Assembly (NCBI RefSeq): GCF_032463525.1
Contig: NZ_CP135971.1
Coordinates: 496,001 to 560,000, forward strand
DNA length: 64,000 nt
Source: Pseudomonas sp. DTU_2021_1001937_2_SI_NGA_ILE_001
Lineage (GTDB): Bacteria > Pseudomonadota > Gammaproteobacteria > Pseudomonadales > Pseudomonadaceae
Reading direction: 5' to 3'
Below, piece after piece: positions 27,586 through 35,865 of the stretch. A program made the translations under genes and the position numbers. Under the pieces are notes generated by a model. It had not been told where the DNA came from, did no database searches, and was given only the letters and a program-made list of their open reading frames with translations. Every line of letters begins with the position of its first letter. Position 1 is the first letter of the stretch.

Positions 27586-28737
27586 TCAGTGCGCGCCGGC
27601 GGCCTTGTTCAGGTCGCTTTCCGCCCACTCGGTGTACAGGCAGGCGTCGCTGGTCGCCCAGCGCACCTTCACGCTGTCGCCGGCCTTGAGTGGCATGCCG
27701 GTGGCCGACAGGGCCTTGACCGTCATCGCCGTACCACCGTCGGTGACCACTGCGCAGGTCTGGCTTTCGCCGAGGAACAGCACTTCGGTGACCTTGGCAC
27801 TGACCTGGTTCCAGCCTTCGGCCAGCGGCGTAGCCTGGGCCTGTTCGACGCTCAGTGCCTGGGCCTTTTCCGGACGCACCATCAGCAGCACATCCTGGTC
27901 GGTTTGCAGCCCGGCGGTGATGCGGATCGACAGCGGCTGGCCTTCGAAAGTCGCCACGGCGTTACCCTGGGCCTTGGCGCGCAGGAAGTTGGAGTTGCCC
28001 AGGAACGATGCCACGAAGGCATTCGGCGGATTCTGGTACAGGTCGTAGCCGGTGCCCAGGCCGACGATCTTGCCGTGGCTGAAGATCGCGATGCGCTGGC
28101 TCAGGCGCATGGCTTCTTCCTGGTCGTGGGTCACGTAGACGATGGTGATGCCCAGGCGACGATGCAACTGGCGCAGTTCGTCCTGCAGGTCTTCACGCAG
28201 TTTCTTGTCCAGCGCGCCCAGCGGTTCGTCCATCAGCAGAATGCGTGGTTCGTAGACCAGCGCCCGGGCGATGGCCACGCGCTGCTGCTGACCGCCGGAG
28301 AGTTGCGCCGGGCGCCGATGAGCGAACTGCTCCAGTTGCACCAGCTTGAGCATGGCGTCGACCTTGCGGTCGCGCTCGGCGGCGTCGAGCTTGCGGATGT
28401 TCAGCGGGAACGCGATGTTGTCGCGCACGCTCAGATGCGGGAACAGCGAGTAACGCTGGAACACCATGCCGATACCGCGCTTGTGCGGTGGCACGTTGAC
28501 CAGCGACTGGCCGTTGACCAGGATCTCGCCGCTGCTCGGGGTTTCGAAACCGGCGAGCATCGACAACGTGGTGCTCTTGCCCGAGCCGCTGGAGCCCAGG
28601 AAAGTCAGGAACTCACCGTCCTGGATGTCCAGGTCAATGTCGTCCACCGCAGCGAAGTCGCCGTAGTGCTTGTTCAGGTTGCGCAGGCGTACCAGCGGTT
28701 GGCCGGTTTGTGGCTTGTCTTTGATCACGGCGCTCAT
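27586..28737 (-). CDS. ABC transporter ATP-binding protein (PotA/PotG-type)
   Basis: A 383-aa ATPase: Walker A GSSGSGKST, signature [15 protein letters not shown], Walker B ILLMDEPLGALDKKLRE, switch His VTHDQEEA, and a TOBE domain (~285-370). Last gene of a four-gene minus-strand operon SBP-permease-permease-ATPase; the start overlaps the permease stop by ATGA. Family substrates include polyamines and other organic amines. Readthrough is stopped by the hairpin at 27539. Confidence 0.92.
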   Translation of the reverse strand: MSAVIKDKPQTGQPLVRLRNLNKHYGDFAAVDDIDLDIQDGEFLTFLGSSGSGKSTTLSMLAGFETPSSGEILVNGQSLVNVPPHKRGIGMVFQRYSLFPHLSVRDNIAFPLNIRKLDAAERDRKVDAMLKLVQLEQFAHRRPAQLSGGQQQRVAIARALVYEPRILLMDEPLGALDKKLREDLQDELRQLHRRLGITIVYVTHDQEEAMRLSQRIAIFSHGKIVGLGTGYDLYQNPPNAFVASFLGNSNFLRAKAQGNAVATFEGQPLSIRITAGLQTDQDVLLMVRPEKAQALSVEQAQATPLAEGWNQVSAKVTEVLFLGESQTCAVVTDGGTAMTVKALSATGMPLKAGDSVKVRWATSDACLYTEWAESDLNKAAGAH

Positions 28738-29549
28738 GAGGTACTCCGGGCTTCGTTACGGCGACGCAGGGTCGCGGCGATGAACATGACCAGCACCGAC
28801 AGGCCGATCAGCAGCGTCGAGGCGACGGCGATGACGGGGGTGAGGTCCTGACGCAGGGTGGTCCACATCTTGACGGGCAGGGTCTGCAGGGTCGGGCTGG
28901 CCATCATCACGCTGAGCACCACCTCGTCCCAGGAGACCAGGAAGGCGAACAGGGCGCCGGCGACCATGCCGGGGCGGATCGCCGGGAAGGTCACCTTGAC
29001 GATCGCCTGGATCCGCGACGCGCCGCAGATCACTGCGGCGTCCTCGATGGACTGGTCGAACAGCTTCAGCGAATTGATGATCGAGATGATGGTGAAGGGC
29101 AGGGCGACGATCACGTGGCTGACCACGAAAGCGAACAGCGTGCCGGTGTAGCCCAGCTTGAGAAACAGCGCATAGATCGCCACGGCGATGATCACCAGTG
29201 GCACGATCATCGGCAGGGTGAACAGCCCGTAGAGCATGTCACGACCGGGGAAGCGTCCACGCACCAGCGCAAAGGCGGTGGGCAGGCCCAGGGCCACGGC
29301 GGCGATGGTGGTGAGGATGGCCACCTTGAAGCTCGACAGCGCAGCGTCCATCCACTCCGGGTTGGAGAAGAACTGCTGATACCACTTCAGGGTCCAGCCC
29401 GGCGGTGGGAACACCAGCCACTGGGAGGAGCCGAACGACAGCAGGACGATGAACAGGATGGGCAACAGCAGAAACAGCGCGATCAATCCGGTGACGGTAT
29501 ACAGGCCGATCCTTAGCCGTGCGCCCATGGCGTTGGGGGTCAGTAGCAT
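28734..29549 (-). CDS. ABC transporter permease (PotC/PotI-type)
   Basis: A 271-aa permease with about six membrane segments. The coupling loop DQSIEDAAVICGASRIQAIVKVTFPAIRPG and the opening phrase WLVFPPPGWTLKWYQQFFSNPEW are typical of PotC/PotI-like subunits. Six bp separate it from the other permease. Confidence 0.9.
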   Translation of the reverse strand: MLLTPNAMGARLRIGLYTVTGLIALFLLLPILFIVLLSFGSSQWLVFPPPGWTLKWYQQFFSNPEWMDAALSSFKVAILTTIAAVALGLPTAFALVRGRFPGRDMLYGLFTLPMIVPLVIIAVAIYALFLKLGYTGTLFAFVVSHVIVALPFTIISIINSLKLFDQSIEDAAVICGASRIQAIVKVTFPAIRPGMVAGALFAFLVSWDEVVLSVMMASPTLQTLPVKMWTTLRQDLTPVIAVASTLLIGLSVLVMFIAATLRRRNEARSTS

Positions 29550-29555
29550 GACCGT

Positions 29556-30410
29556 TTACCTCGCGTTACTGGCGCCGACCGGGGATTCCGGCTGGAGCTT
29601 CAGGTAGAAGTAGAACAGCGCCAGGGTGATGACGATCAGCAGCGCCGCTGCCGCACTCGCCAGGCCCCAGTTGAGGAACGATTGCACCTGCTGGACGATG
29701 AACTCCGGCAGCATCATGTTCTGCGCGCCACCGAGCAGGGCGGGGGTGACGTAGTAACCCAGCGACATCACGAAGACCATCAGGCCGCCGGAGAACAGCC
29801 CTGGACGGCACAACGGCAGGAACACCCGGAAGAAGTTGGTCCAGGGGCTGGCACCGCATACCGAGCCGGCCTGCAACACCATCGGGTCGATGGCTTGCAT
29901 GGTGGCCTGCAAGGGCAGGACGATGAACGGGATCATGATGTAGGTCATGCCGATCACCACGCCGGTAAGGTTGTGCACCATTTCCAGGGGTTGATCGATG
30001 ATGCCCATGGCCATCAGCACCTTGTTCACCACGCCGGAGGCTTGCAGCAGCACCAGCCAGGAGTAGGTGCGTGCCAGCAGGCTGGTCCACATCGACAGCA
30101 GCACGATGTTGAGAATCCAGCGGCCCCAGCCCTTGGGTACCAAGGTGATCGCCCAGGCCAGCGGGAAGCCCAGCAGCACGCTGAACAGGGTGACCAGGCC
30201 GGCGACCGAGAAGGTGTTGAACAGGACGCGGGAGTAGGCGGAGTTGGCGAACAGTTGTTCGTAGTTGCCCAGGCCCGGCACCGGTTCCATGACACCGCGG
30301 ATCAGCAGGCCGATCAGCGGTGCGAAGAAGAACAGCCCCAGGAACAGCAGCGCCGGCAACAGGTTGCGGCTGCCGCGCCAGCGTTGGGAAAGGGAAGGCT
30401 TGTGGCTCAT
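29556..30410 (-). CDS. ABC transporter permease (PotB/PotH-type)
   Basis: A 284-aa permease with about six membrane segments; first helix LLPALLFLGLFFFAPLIGLLIRGV, and coupling loop region QAIDPMVLQAGSVCGASPWTNFFRVFLPLCRPG. The start at 30410 has GGGAGCG upstream; the open frame reaches 30536 but is not needed. Follows the binding-protein gene after a 101-bp space that contains a hairpin. Confidence 0.9.
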   Translation of the reverse strand: MSHKPSLSQRWRGSRNLLPALLFLGLFFFAPLIGLLIRGVMEPVPGLGNYEQLFANSAYSRVLFNTFSVAGLVTLFSVLLGFPLAWAITLVPKGWGRWILNIVLLSMWTSLLARTYSWLVLLQASGVVNKVLMAMGIIDQPLEMVHNLTGVVIGMTYIMIPFIVLPLQATMQAIDPMVLQAGSVCGASPWTNFFRVFLPLCRPGLFSGGLMVFVMSLGYYVTPALLGGAQNMMLPEFIVQQVQSFLNWGLASAAAALLIVITLALFYFYLKLQPESPVGASNAR

Positions 30411-30487
30411 GTTCGCTCCCTTGTGCGCTTGCGGGGCGTGAACCGCGCATGCGGCGGTGCGCGAGGCACCACCGGACGCAGGGGATT

Positions 30488-30504
30488 GGCCGCCAACGGC
30501 GGCC
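30488..30504 (-). other. Intercistronic hairpin after the binding-protein gene
   Basis: GGCCGCC-AAC-GGCGGCC, a perfect 7-bp stem between the binding-protein stop (30512) and the permease start (30410). Hairpins here commonly stabilise the 5' segment of the transcript, giving more binding protein than membrane subunits; no T run follows. Confidence 0.6.
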
Positions 30505-30511
30505 GACAGCT

Positions 30512-31537
30512 TTACTTGACCAGCCATTCGTTCCACCGCTTGGCGATATCAGCGCCGTTCTTGGCCCAGTAGGCGAAGTCCAGGGTGATCTGATCGGCCG
30601 GGTAAGCGGTCGGCAGGTTCTTGGCCAGGGTCGAGTCCAGGCGTTGCTGACTGCCCAGGTTCACCGGGGCGTAGGCGCTGAGGTTGGAGAAGTCGGCCTG
30701 GCCTTTGGCGCTGGTAGCCTCGGCAATGAATTTCATCGCCGCGTCCTTGTTCTTGCTGCCCCTCGGCACGACCAGGAAGTCGGCCATGACCAGGTTCTGC
30801 TTCCAGCTCACGCCGACCGGTGCGCCGTCCTGCTGCAGGGCGTAGACGCGGCCGTTCCACATCTGGCCCATCACCGCTTCACCCGAGGCGAGCAGCTGCT
30901 GGGATTGCGCGCCGCCGCCCCACCAGACGATGTCTTTCTTGATGGTGTCGAGTTTTTTGAAGGCGCGGTCCAGGTCCAGCGGGTAGAGCTTGTCTTTTTC
31001 CACGCCGTCGGCCAGCAGGGCCAGCTCCAGCACGCCGGGGCTCGGCCACTTGTACAGGGCACGCTTGCCGGGGTAGGTGGCGGTGTCGAACATCGCCGCC
31101 CAGTCCTGCGGGTTCTTGCCGCCTACCTTGCCTTCGTTGTAGCCCAGTACGAAGGAGAAGAAGAACGAACCGGCGCCATGGTCGGAAACGAAGCGCGGGT
31201 CGATCTGGTCGCGCTTGATGGTATTGAAGTCCAGGGGTTCCAGCAGGCCTTCGCTGGCAGCGCGCAGGGCGAAGTCTGCCTCTACGTCTACCACGTCCCA
31301 CTGCACGTTGCCGCTTTCGACCATGGCCTTGAGCTTGCCGTAGTCGGTCGGGCCGTCTTGTACGACGGTGATGCCGGTCGCCTTGGTGAACGGGTTGGCC
31401 CAGGCCTGCTTCTGGGCGTCCTGCGTCGAGCCTCCCCAGCTGACGAAGTTGACGCTCTCGGCGGCCATGGCGGTGACACTTGAGAATGCCAACACGCCAG
31501 CAGCCAGGACTGCAGTTGCACGTTTGTTCAACACCAT
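30512..31537 (-). CDS. ABC transporter substrate-binding protein (PotD/F-type)
   Basis: A 341-aa periplasmic protein. Signal peptide MVLNKRATAVLAAGVLAFSSVTAMA, cut before AESVNFVSWGG. The fold is that of the polyamine/spermidine-type group: FTKATGITVVQDGPTDYGKLKAMVESGNVQWDVVDVEADFALRA and WNGRVYALQQDGAPVGVSWKQ. The start at 31537 has GAGGG upstream. Ligand not determined. The promoter lies ~180 bp upstream near an ATGGTATTCCAA site related to the palindrome before ribB and the DUF1185 gene. Confidence 0.9.
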   Translation of the reverse strand: MVLNKRATAVLAAGVLAFSSVTAMAAESVNFVSWGGSTQDAQKQAWANPFTKATGITVVQDGPTDYGKLKAMVESGNVQWDVVDVEADFALRAASEGLLEPLDFNTIKRDQIDPRFVSDHGAGSFFFSFVLGYNEGKVGGKNPQDWAAMFDTATYPGKRALYKWPSPGVLELALLADGVEKDKLYPLDLDRAFKKLDTIKKDIVWWGGGAQSQQLLASGEAVMGQMWNGRVYALQQDGAPVGVSWKQNLVMADFLVVPRGSKNKDAAMKFIAEATSAKGQADFSNLSAYAPVNLGSQQRLDSTLAKNLPTAYPADQITLDFAYWAKNGADIAKRWNEWLVK

Positions 31538-31718
31538 TTTCACGCCCTCATTTGTTGTGTTTTGAGCGGGCCGGTATCCATGCCCGCTTATTCGGAGCAG
31601 CAGGCCCAATGCGGACCTTTGAAACTGGAACTGGCGACCGTGCCAGGGGCTGTTTGTTATGGCTCTCCCTGAGACGGGCGCACCTGACAAAAATCTACGG
31701 TCTACGGAATATCATATT

Positions 31719-31730
31719 ATGGTATTCCAA
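31719..31730. promoter_or_regulatory. Operator-like site 1 (ATGGTATTCCAA)
   Basis: A variant of the palindrome found at 32961 and 39438, with two changes. It stands in the 277-bp space upstream of the ABC binding-protein gene, within the AT-rich promoter area (ggaatatcatattatgg). Probable binding site for the local GntR/FCD regulator. Confidence 0.5.
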
Positions 31731-31814
31731 ACTTTGTGCAAGGGTTTTGCCTCGCCTGAGCACCTCCTGAACGCCTTTTCATCGCGGTGATTTGTAACGC
31801 ACGGATTGTTCCGT

Positions 31815-32921
31815 TCAGCCGGTGAACGGAATGCTTTCCACCACTTCCAGATCGTAGCCGGTCAAGCCCGCGTATTTCAGCGGAGGGCCGAGGTGGCGCA
31901 GCTTGCCGACGCCCAGGTCCTGAAGGATCTGCGCGGTGCCGACTTCGGAATAGATACGTGACTGCGAGCGGGTGTACTGCCGGGGCGGCTTGGTCAGTTG
32001 CGGCACCCGTTCGAGCAGCGCCTGGGAAGATTCATGATTGGCCAGCACCACCACCACGCCGCTGCCTTCTTCGGCGACCTTCTGCAGGGCGGCCCACAGG
32101 GTCCAGTTGGCCGGACCGGTGTATTCGGCGCCGACCAGGTCACGCAGCGGGTCGACCACATGCACGCGCACCAGGGTCGGCTGTTCACGCCGGATGTCGC
32201 CCATGACCATGGCCATGTGTACGCCGCCTTCGATGCGGTCTTCGTAGGTGAACAGGCGGAAGGTGCCATGCACGGTGGGCAGCTCGCGTTCGCCGATGCG
32301 CTCGACGGTGTGCTCGTTGCTCAGGCGGTAGTGGATGAGGTCGGCAATGGTGCCGATGCGGATGCCGTGGCGTGCGGCGAATTTTTCCAGGTCGGGGCGG
32401 CGTGCCATGGTGCCGTCGTCGTTCATCACTTCGACGATCACCGAAGCCGGGCTGTAGCCGGCCAGGCGCGCCAGGTCGCAACCGGCCTCGGTGTGCCCGG
32501 CGCGGGTCAGCACCCCACCTTCACGGGCGCGCAGTGGGAAAATGTGGCCGGGTTGTACCAGGTCTTCGGCGCAGGCGTTCGGGGCGACGGCGGCCTGCAC
32601 GGTGCGCGCGCGGTCGGCGGCGCTGATGCCGGTGGTCACGCCAGTGGCGGCTTCGATGGACACGGTGAAGGCGGTGGCGAACACGCTGCCGTTGCTGGGC
32701 ACCATTTGCTCCAGGCCCAGGCGCTGGCAGTGTTCGTCGGTAAGGGTCAGGCAGATCAGGCCACGCGCTTCGCGGGCCATGAAGCTGATCGCTTCCGGGG
32801 TGCAGCGGTCGGCGGCGAGCAGCAGGTCGCCTTCGTTTTCGCGATCTTCGTCATCGACCAGCAAGACCATCTTGCCCTGACGATAGTCTTCAATGATGTC
32901 CTCGATACGGTCGAACGGCAT
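31815..32921 (-). CDS. ribB: 3,4-dihydroxy-2-butanone-4-phosphate synthase with degenerate GTP cyclohydrolase II domain
   Basis: A 368-aa RibBA-shaped protein. The N-terminal domain (1-~200) is an intact RibB: MVLLVDDEDRENEGDLLLAA (acidic metal/substrate loop at ~23-32) and THAGRTE-equivalent LTRAGHTEAGCDLARLAG. It makes the four-carbon precursor of riboflavin from ribulose 5-phosphate. The C-terminal half aligns with GTP cyclohydrolase II (PTLVRVHVVDPLRDLVG) but lacks the zinc-binding cysteines, so that activity should be lost. It sits among catabolic genes rather than in a rib operon. The start at 32921 is preferred over 32972, which lies across the palindromic operator. Confidence 0.88.
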   Translation of the reverse strand: MPFDRIEDIIEDYRQGKMVLLVDDEDRENEGDLLLAADRCTPEAISFMAREARGLICLTLTDEHCQRLGLEQMVPSNGSVFATAFTVSIEAATGVTTGISAADRARTVQAAVAPNACAEDLVQPGHIFPLRAREGGVLTRAGHTEAGCDLARLAGYSPASVIVEVMNDDGTMARRPDLEKFAARHGIRIGTIADLIHYRLSNEHTVERIGERELPTVHGTFRLFTYEDRIEGGVHMAMVMGDIRREQPTLVRVHVVDPLRDLVGAEYTGPANWTLWAALQKVAEEGSGVVVVLANHESSQALLERVPQLTKPPRQYTRSQSRIYSEVGTAQILQDLGVGKLRHLGPPLKYAGLTGYDLEVVESIPFTG

Positions 32922-32960
32922 TATCTGGATCTCGCTGTCATGGTGTTGGCGTGGTAAATC

Positions 32961-32972
32961 GTGGTATACCAT
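32961..32972. promoter_or_regulatory. Operator-like site 2 (GTGGTATACCAT)
   Basis: Contains the perfect 10-bp palindrome TGGTATACCA (32962-32971) in the 100-bp divergent space between ribB (32921) and the DUF1330 gene (33022). The spacing would let one regulator control both. Confidence 0.65.
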
Positions 32973-33021
32973 AAGACAGAATATTTCACAGATTCCCTTC
33001 CATTGAAACAGTGAGATCGCG

Positions 33022-33309
33022 ATGAAAGCCTATTGGATTGCCCATGTGGATGTAACCGACCCACAGCAGTACAGCGAATATACCCAGCGCGCGCCAGCCG
33101 CGTTCAAATTATTTGGTGGCAAATTCATGGCGCGCGGTGGTCGCTCCGAGGCGATCGAAGGCCGCGACACCCCGCAACGTACCGTGGTGATTGAGTTCGA
33201 CTCCTATGAACAGGCCATCGCCTGCTACAACTCGCCTGAGTATCAGGAAGCCATGAGCCACCGCCAGGGCGTGGCCAAGGCGGAGATCGTGATTGTAGAA
33301 GGCATCTAG
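33022..33309 (+). CDS. DUF1330 family protein
   Basis: A 95-aa protein of the ferredoxin-like dimeric alpha/beta-barrel superfamily: MKAYWIAHVDVTDPQQYSEYTQRAP at the N-terminus, GGRSEAIEGRD and VVIEFDSYEQAIACYNSPEYQEA, all classic DUF1330 blocks. The biochemical role of the family is unknown; similar folds occur in small oxygenases and isomerases. Divergent from ribB across the palindromic operator, so it is very likely part of the same regulon. Confidence 0.88.
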   Translation: MKAYWIAHVDVTDPQQYSEYTQRAPAAFKLFGGKFMARGGRSEAIEGRDTPQRTVVIEFDSYEQAIACYNSPEYQEAMSHRQGVAKAEIVIVEGI

Positions 33310-33360
33310 CAGGTACCTGTTTGGCCGGATGCCGATCAACCGCACGTCCCCGCCCACGGT

Positions 33361-33404
33361 CTAACTGACCAGTATTGGCACTAAAGGCAATACTGTTCAG
33401 TTAG
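33361..33404. repeat. Long inverted repeat flanking REP copy D
   Basis: CTAACTGACCAGTATTG (33361-33377) and CAATACTGTTCAGTTAG (33388-33404) pair over 17 bp with one mismatch around a 10-base loop. The right half is the same outer arm seen beside the other REP cassettes; the left half is its inverted partner, which normally lies on the far side of the cassette. It could also end transcription of the DUF1330 gene. Confidence 0.7.
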
Positions 33405-33415
33405 GCGTCATGTGG

Positions 33416-33512
33416 CCCGGTGGGAGCGGCTTCAGCCGCGAAAGCGCCAGGAAATTCACTGCATCTGCTATGAACAGGCGGTCGCTTCGCGGCTGAAGCC
33501 GCTCCTACCCGG
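33416..33512. repeat. REP pair (REPIN-like cassette), copy D
   Basis: Core in the same orientation as copies C, E and F: ggtgggagcggcttcagccg, gcgccaggaaattcactgca, gcttcgcggctgaagccgct. The spacer and both palindromes are intact. Confidence 0.85.
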
Positions 33513-33613
33513 ACCAGTATGAGCACTGAGGGCTACGGCTCAACCGCTCTCGGGTGGCTCGGTCTTGATCGGGGGCGAGGGGATGACGAGAGGGGCTTTT
33601 ATGACCGGCAGCT

Positions 33614-34333
33614 CTACACCCGACGGAATTCGACCCTTGCTCCTGACTGTTCGAGTTGCTCGCTCAAGCGGCGCAGTCCTGGCTTCACGCCGCTTGCAGC
33701 TTTGAGGGGAAGCGCTTCGGCGAGCGCCAGCGCTTCCTTCAATGGTAATCCGCGGCTTTTGCTGACGAGTTGGATGACCTTGAGTTTTTGCGGACCCAGG
33801 TCAATCACCAGCAAATCACTCTGTTGATGGTCCGTTGGATCGAAGTTCCCCGTCTCTACTGATGGCGCTTGCGGGGCCTCGGCATTGCGGCGCGCATCGA
33901 GAATCTCGCGCCAGAACGCGTTCGACGCATCGGTCTCGTCGAGAACTACGCGTGCGAACGCAGCATCGTCGTCATTCACTTCTGCCAATGTCGCCAGCAG
34001 TCGGCCGAAGGCCGCCAGGCTGGGTGCAATCTGCATGGCATCCCAGCGGCCAGCACCGTGTGGTGCGTAATACACCGGGTAACCGCTGTGGGCTTTGGCC
34101 GTGGAAATGAAAATGGGGTCATCCAGGCCGGTCATGGCGATGACGAACCAGCTGGGCTGCCAATCGCCGTCGGCGTCGCCTACCAGGCTCTGGCCCGTCA
34201 GGCCATGGGTGCGGTAGCCGATCTGCAACGCGTCGAAGCCGTCCGGGGCGGGGTAGTGCACCGGCAGCAGCGCCTCACCGACGACGGTGGCCTGGTCGAG
34301 AAAATTCTGCAGGGCTTCTGGAAGCGACTTCAT
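33614..34333 (-). CDS. SMI1/KNR4 (SUKH)-type protein with L7/L12-like C-terminal domain
   Basis: About 239 aa. Residues ~1-130 look like a SUKH/SMI1-KNR4 domain (GDADGDWQPSWFVIAMTGLDDPIFISTAKAHSGYPVYYA). After a linker, residues ~170-239 match the C-terminal domain of ribosomal protein L7/L12 (LVIDLGPQKLKVIQLVSKSRGLPLKEALALAEALP ... SEQLEQSGARVEF). SUKH proteins are often immunity proteins of polymorphic toxins; L7/L12-like domains interact with translation factors. No toxin gene is adjacent. A GTG at 34354, sharing its G with the NUDIX stop TAG, is an alternative start. Confidence 0.75.
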   Translation of the reverse strand: MKSLPEALQNFLDQATVVGEALLPVHYPAPDGFDALQIGYRTHGLTGQSLVGDADGDWQPSWFVIAMTGLDDPIFISTAKAHSGYPVYYAPHGAGRWDAMQIAPSLAAFGRLLATLAEVNDDDAAFARVVLDETDASNAFWREILDARRNAEAPQAPSVETGNFDPTDHQQSDLLVIDLGPQKLKVIQLVSKSRGLPLKEALALAEALPLKAASGVKPGLRRLSEQLEQSGARVEFRRV

Positions 34334-34353
34334 GGTGGGGTCACATTCAAGCA

Positions 34354-34917
34354 CTAGCGAATGAAGTGCACCTTGCCGCTGTCATCGTTGCCGATATAGA
34401 TGCCATACACCCCGGCCTGCCGCTCGGTGATGTAGCGCTCGAGGATCTGCCGGATGGCGGGGTAGTAGATTGACTCCCAGGGGATTTCCTCGGGGGCGAA
34501 GAAGCGGTAGTCCTGGGTCTCCGGGCCGAACTGCCCGGTCACTTCCAGGGCGATGGCGCGGAAGATGATGTACACCTCGCTGATCTTTGGCACGCTGAAG
34601 ATCGAGTAGGGCGAGATGATTTCGGCGCGGACCCCGGATTCTTCCCACACCTCGCGCAGGGCCGCCTGCTCGGTGGTCTCGCCGCCTTCCATGAAGCCGG
34701 CCGGCAGGGTCCAGGTGCCGGGGCGCGGTGGAATGGCGCGCTGGCACAGCAGGTACTTGCCGTCCTGCTCGATGATGCAGCCGGCGATGATCTTCGGGTT
34801 GACGTAATGGATGTACTGGCAGCCGCCGCAGACCAGGCGTTCATGGGTATCGCCCGCCGGGGTGCGGTGGGCCAGGTCGGTGCTGCCGCATTGCGGGCAG
34901 TAACGCGGCAGCGCCAT
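34354..34917 (-). CDS. NUDIX hydrolase with N-terminal zinc ribbon
   Basis: A 187-aa protein. Zinc ribbon cysteines YCPQCGS (7, 10) and VCGGCQ (30, 33), then a complete Nudix box GFMEGGETTEQAALREVWEESGV (G-x5-E-x7-REVxEExGV) near residues 72-95. The ribbon-plus-Nudix plan resembles NudC-like NADH pyrophosphatases but is shorter, and the QPWPFPxS motif of NudC was not found. Likely hydrolyses a nucleoside diphosphate derivative. It follows the GntR gene by 1 bp. Confidence 0.87.
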   Translation of the reverse strand: MALPRYCPQCGSTDLAHRTPAGDTHERLVCGGCQYIHYVNPKIIAGCIIEQDGKYLLCQRAIPPRPGTWTLPAGFMEGGETTEQAALREVWEESGVRAEIISPYSIFSVPKISEVYIIFRAIALEVTGQFGPETQDYRFFAPEEIPWESIYYPAIRQILERYITERQAGVYGIYIGNDDSGKVHFIR

Positions 34918-34918
34918 G

Positions 34919-35671
34919 TCAGCTTCCTATGCGTGGGTCTTTGATGGCCATCGGCTGCACAATTTCACGTGCCTGGGTGTCGTCGTCCTGCTTGGACTGC
35001 AGGTACTCCAGCGCCACGCGGGCGGCGTTGCGGACGTGGTCCACCGAGGCCTGGTGGGCGGCCAGCGGGTCACCGCTCTTGATCGCCTCGACCATGCGCT
35101 CCATTTCCTGGTTGCTGGCGCCGCGGCGGTTTTCCTGGGATACCGAGGTGGCGCGCAGGTAGCTGATGCGGGCCTGCAACTGGCGCAGCTGGGTGGCCGC
35201 CACATGGTTGCCGGAGCCTTCGAGCAACACGTCGTAGAAGCCCTGTACCGAATCGATGACCTGCTGCAGCTCGCCGTCCTTGAGGGCCTGGCGGTTCTCT
35301 TCCAGGGCGTTCTCCAGGGCGCGGATGTCGCGGGGCGTGGCGCGCAGGGTAAAGAGCTGGACGATCAGGCCTTCGAGCACGCAGCGCAGCTCGTAGATGT
35401 CGCAGGCGTCTTCGAGGGTGATGATCGCCACGCGCGGGCCTTTGGCGTCAGCGAACTCCACCAGGCCTTCGGACTCCAGATGCCGCAGGGCCTCGCGGAC
35501 CGACGTACGACTGACCCCCAGGCGGTCGCACAGGTCGCGCTCGACCAGGCGGTCGCCGGGCAGCAACTGGAAGTTCATGATCGCGCTGCGCAGTTTGTCC
35601 AACACGATTTCCCGCAGGGTGACGGGATTGCGGTTGACCTTGAAGGTATCGTCGAGGGGCAGGCGTTTCAT
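34919..35671 (-). CDS. GntR-family regulator, FCD subfamily
   Basis: A 250-aa regulator from ATG 35671; the frame is open to 35782 but MKRLPLDDTFKVNRNPVTLREIVLDKLRSAI is the natural start. Winged helix at ~16-80 (GDRLVERDLCDRLGVSRTSVREALRHLESEGLVEF) and an FCD effector domain at ~90-230. It lies between the three TGGTATACCA-type sites and is the only GntR gene near them, so it is the best candidate to bind them. Typical FCD regulators repress until a carboxylate inducer binds. Confidence 0.9.
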   Translation of the reverse strand: MKRLPLDDTFKVNRNPVTLREIVLDKLRSAIMNFQLLPGDRLVERDLCDRLGVSRTSVREALRHLESEGLVEFADAKGPRVAIITLEDACDIYELRCVLEGLIVQLFTLRATPRDIRALENALEENRQALKDGELQQVIDSVQGFYDVLLEGSGNHVAATQLRQLQARISYLRATSVSQENRRGASNQEMERMVEAIKSGDPLAAHQASVDHVRNAARVALEYLQSKQDDDTQAREIVQPMAIKDPRIGS

Positions 35672-35771
35672 CGGTTCGGCTCGGAGTTTGGCTGACTGCT
35701 TGGCGAAGAAGGGTCCGTTGCACGAACCTTCATACCCCGCGACAGCCAGAAATGGACTGGGGTCATGCAAA

Positions 35772-35799
35772 GGCCCGGGCACCCTGAGGTACCCGGGCC
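35772..35799 (-). terminator. Hairpin ending the flavin-reductase operon
   Basis: GGCCCGGG and CCCGGGCC (8-bp arms) extended by ACC/GGT pairing, followed on the minus strand by TTTGC. It lies in the 194-bp gap between flavin reductase (stop 35866) and GntR (start 35671), suggesting that the regulator is transcribed separately. Confidence 0.65.
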
Positions 35800-35865
35800 G
35801 TCGCCGAGTTTATCACGCCGTGGCCTCGAACCAGCAAGGCTGCCCATGTCGGCGTTTTCCGAGAT

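Larger units (their letters stand above)
33310..33613. other. Intergenic region with hairpin and REP copy D
   Basis: 304 bp between the DUF1330 stop and the SUKH gene stop (convergent). It contains the long hairpin at 33361-33404 and the REP cassette core at 33416-33512. No ORF with a ribosome site was seen in the rest. Confidence 0.6.

Noticed and set aside
32922-33021. FMN riboswitch upstream of ribB
   Set aside because: Only 100 bp separate ribB from the divergent gene and no conserved RFN stem motifs were seen.
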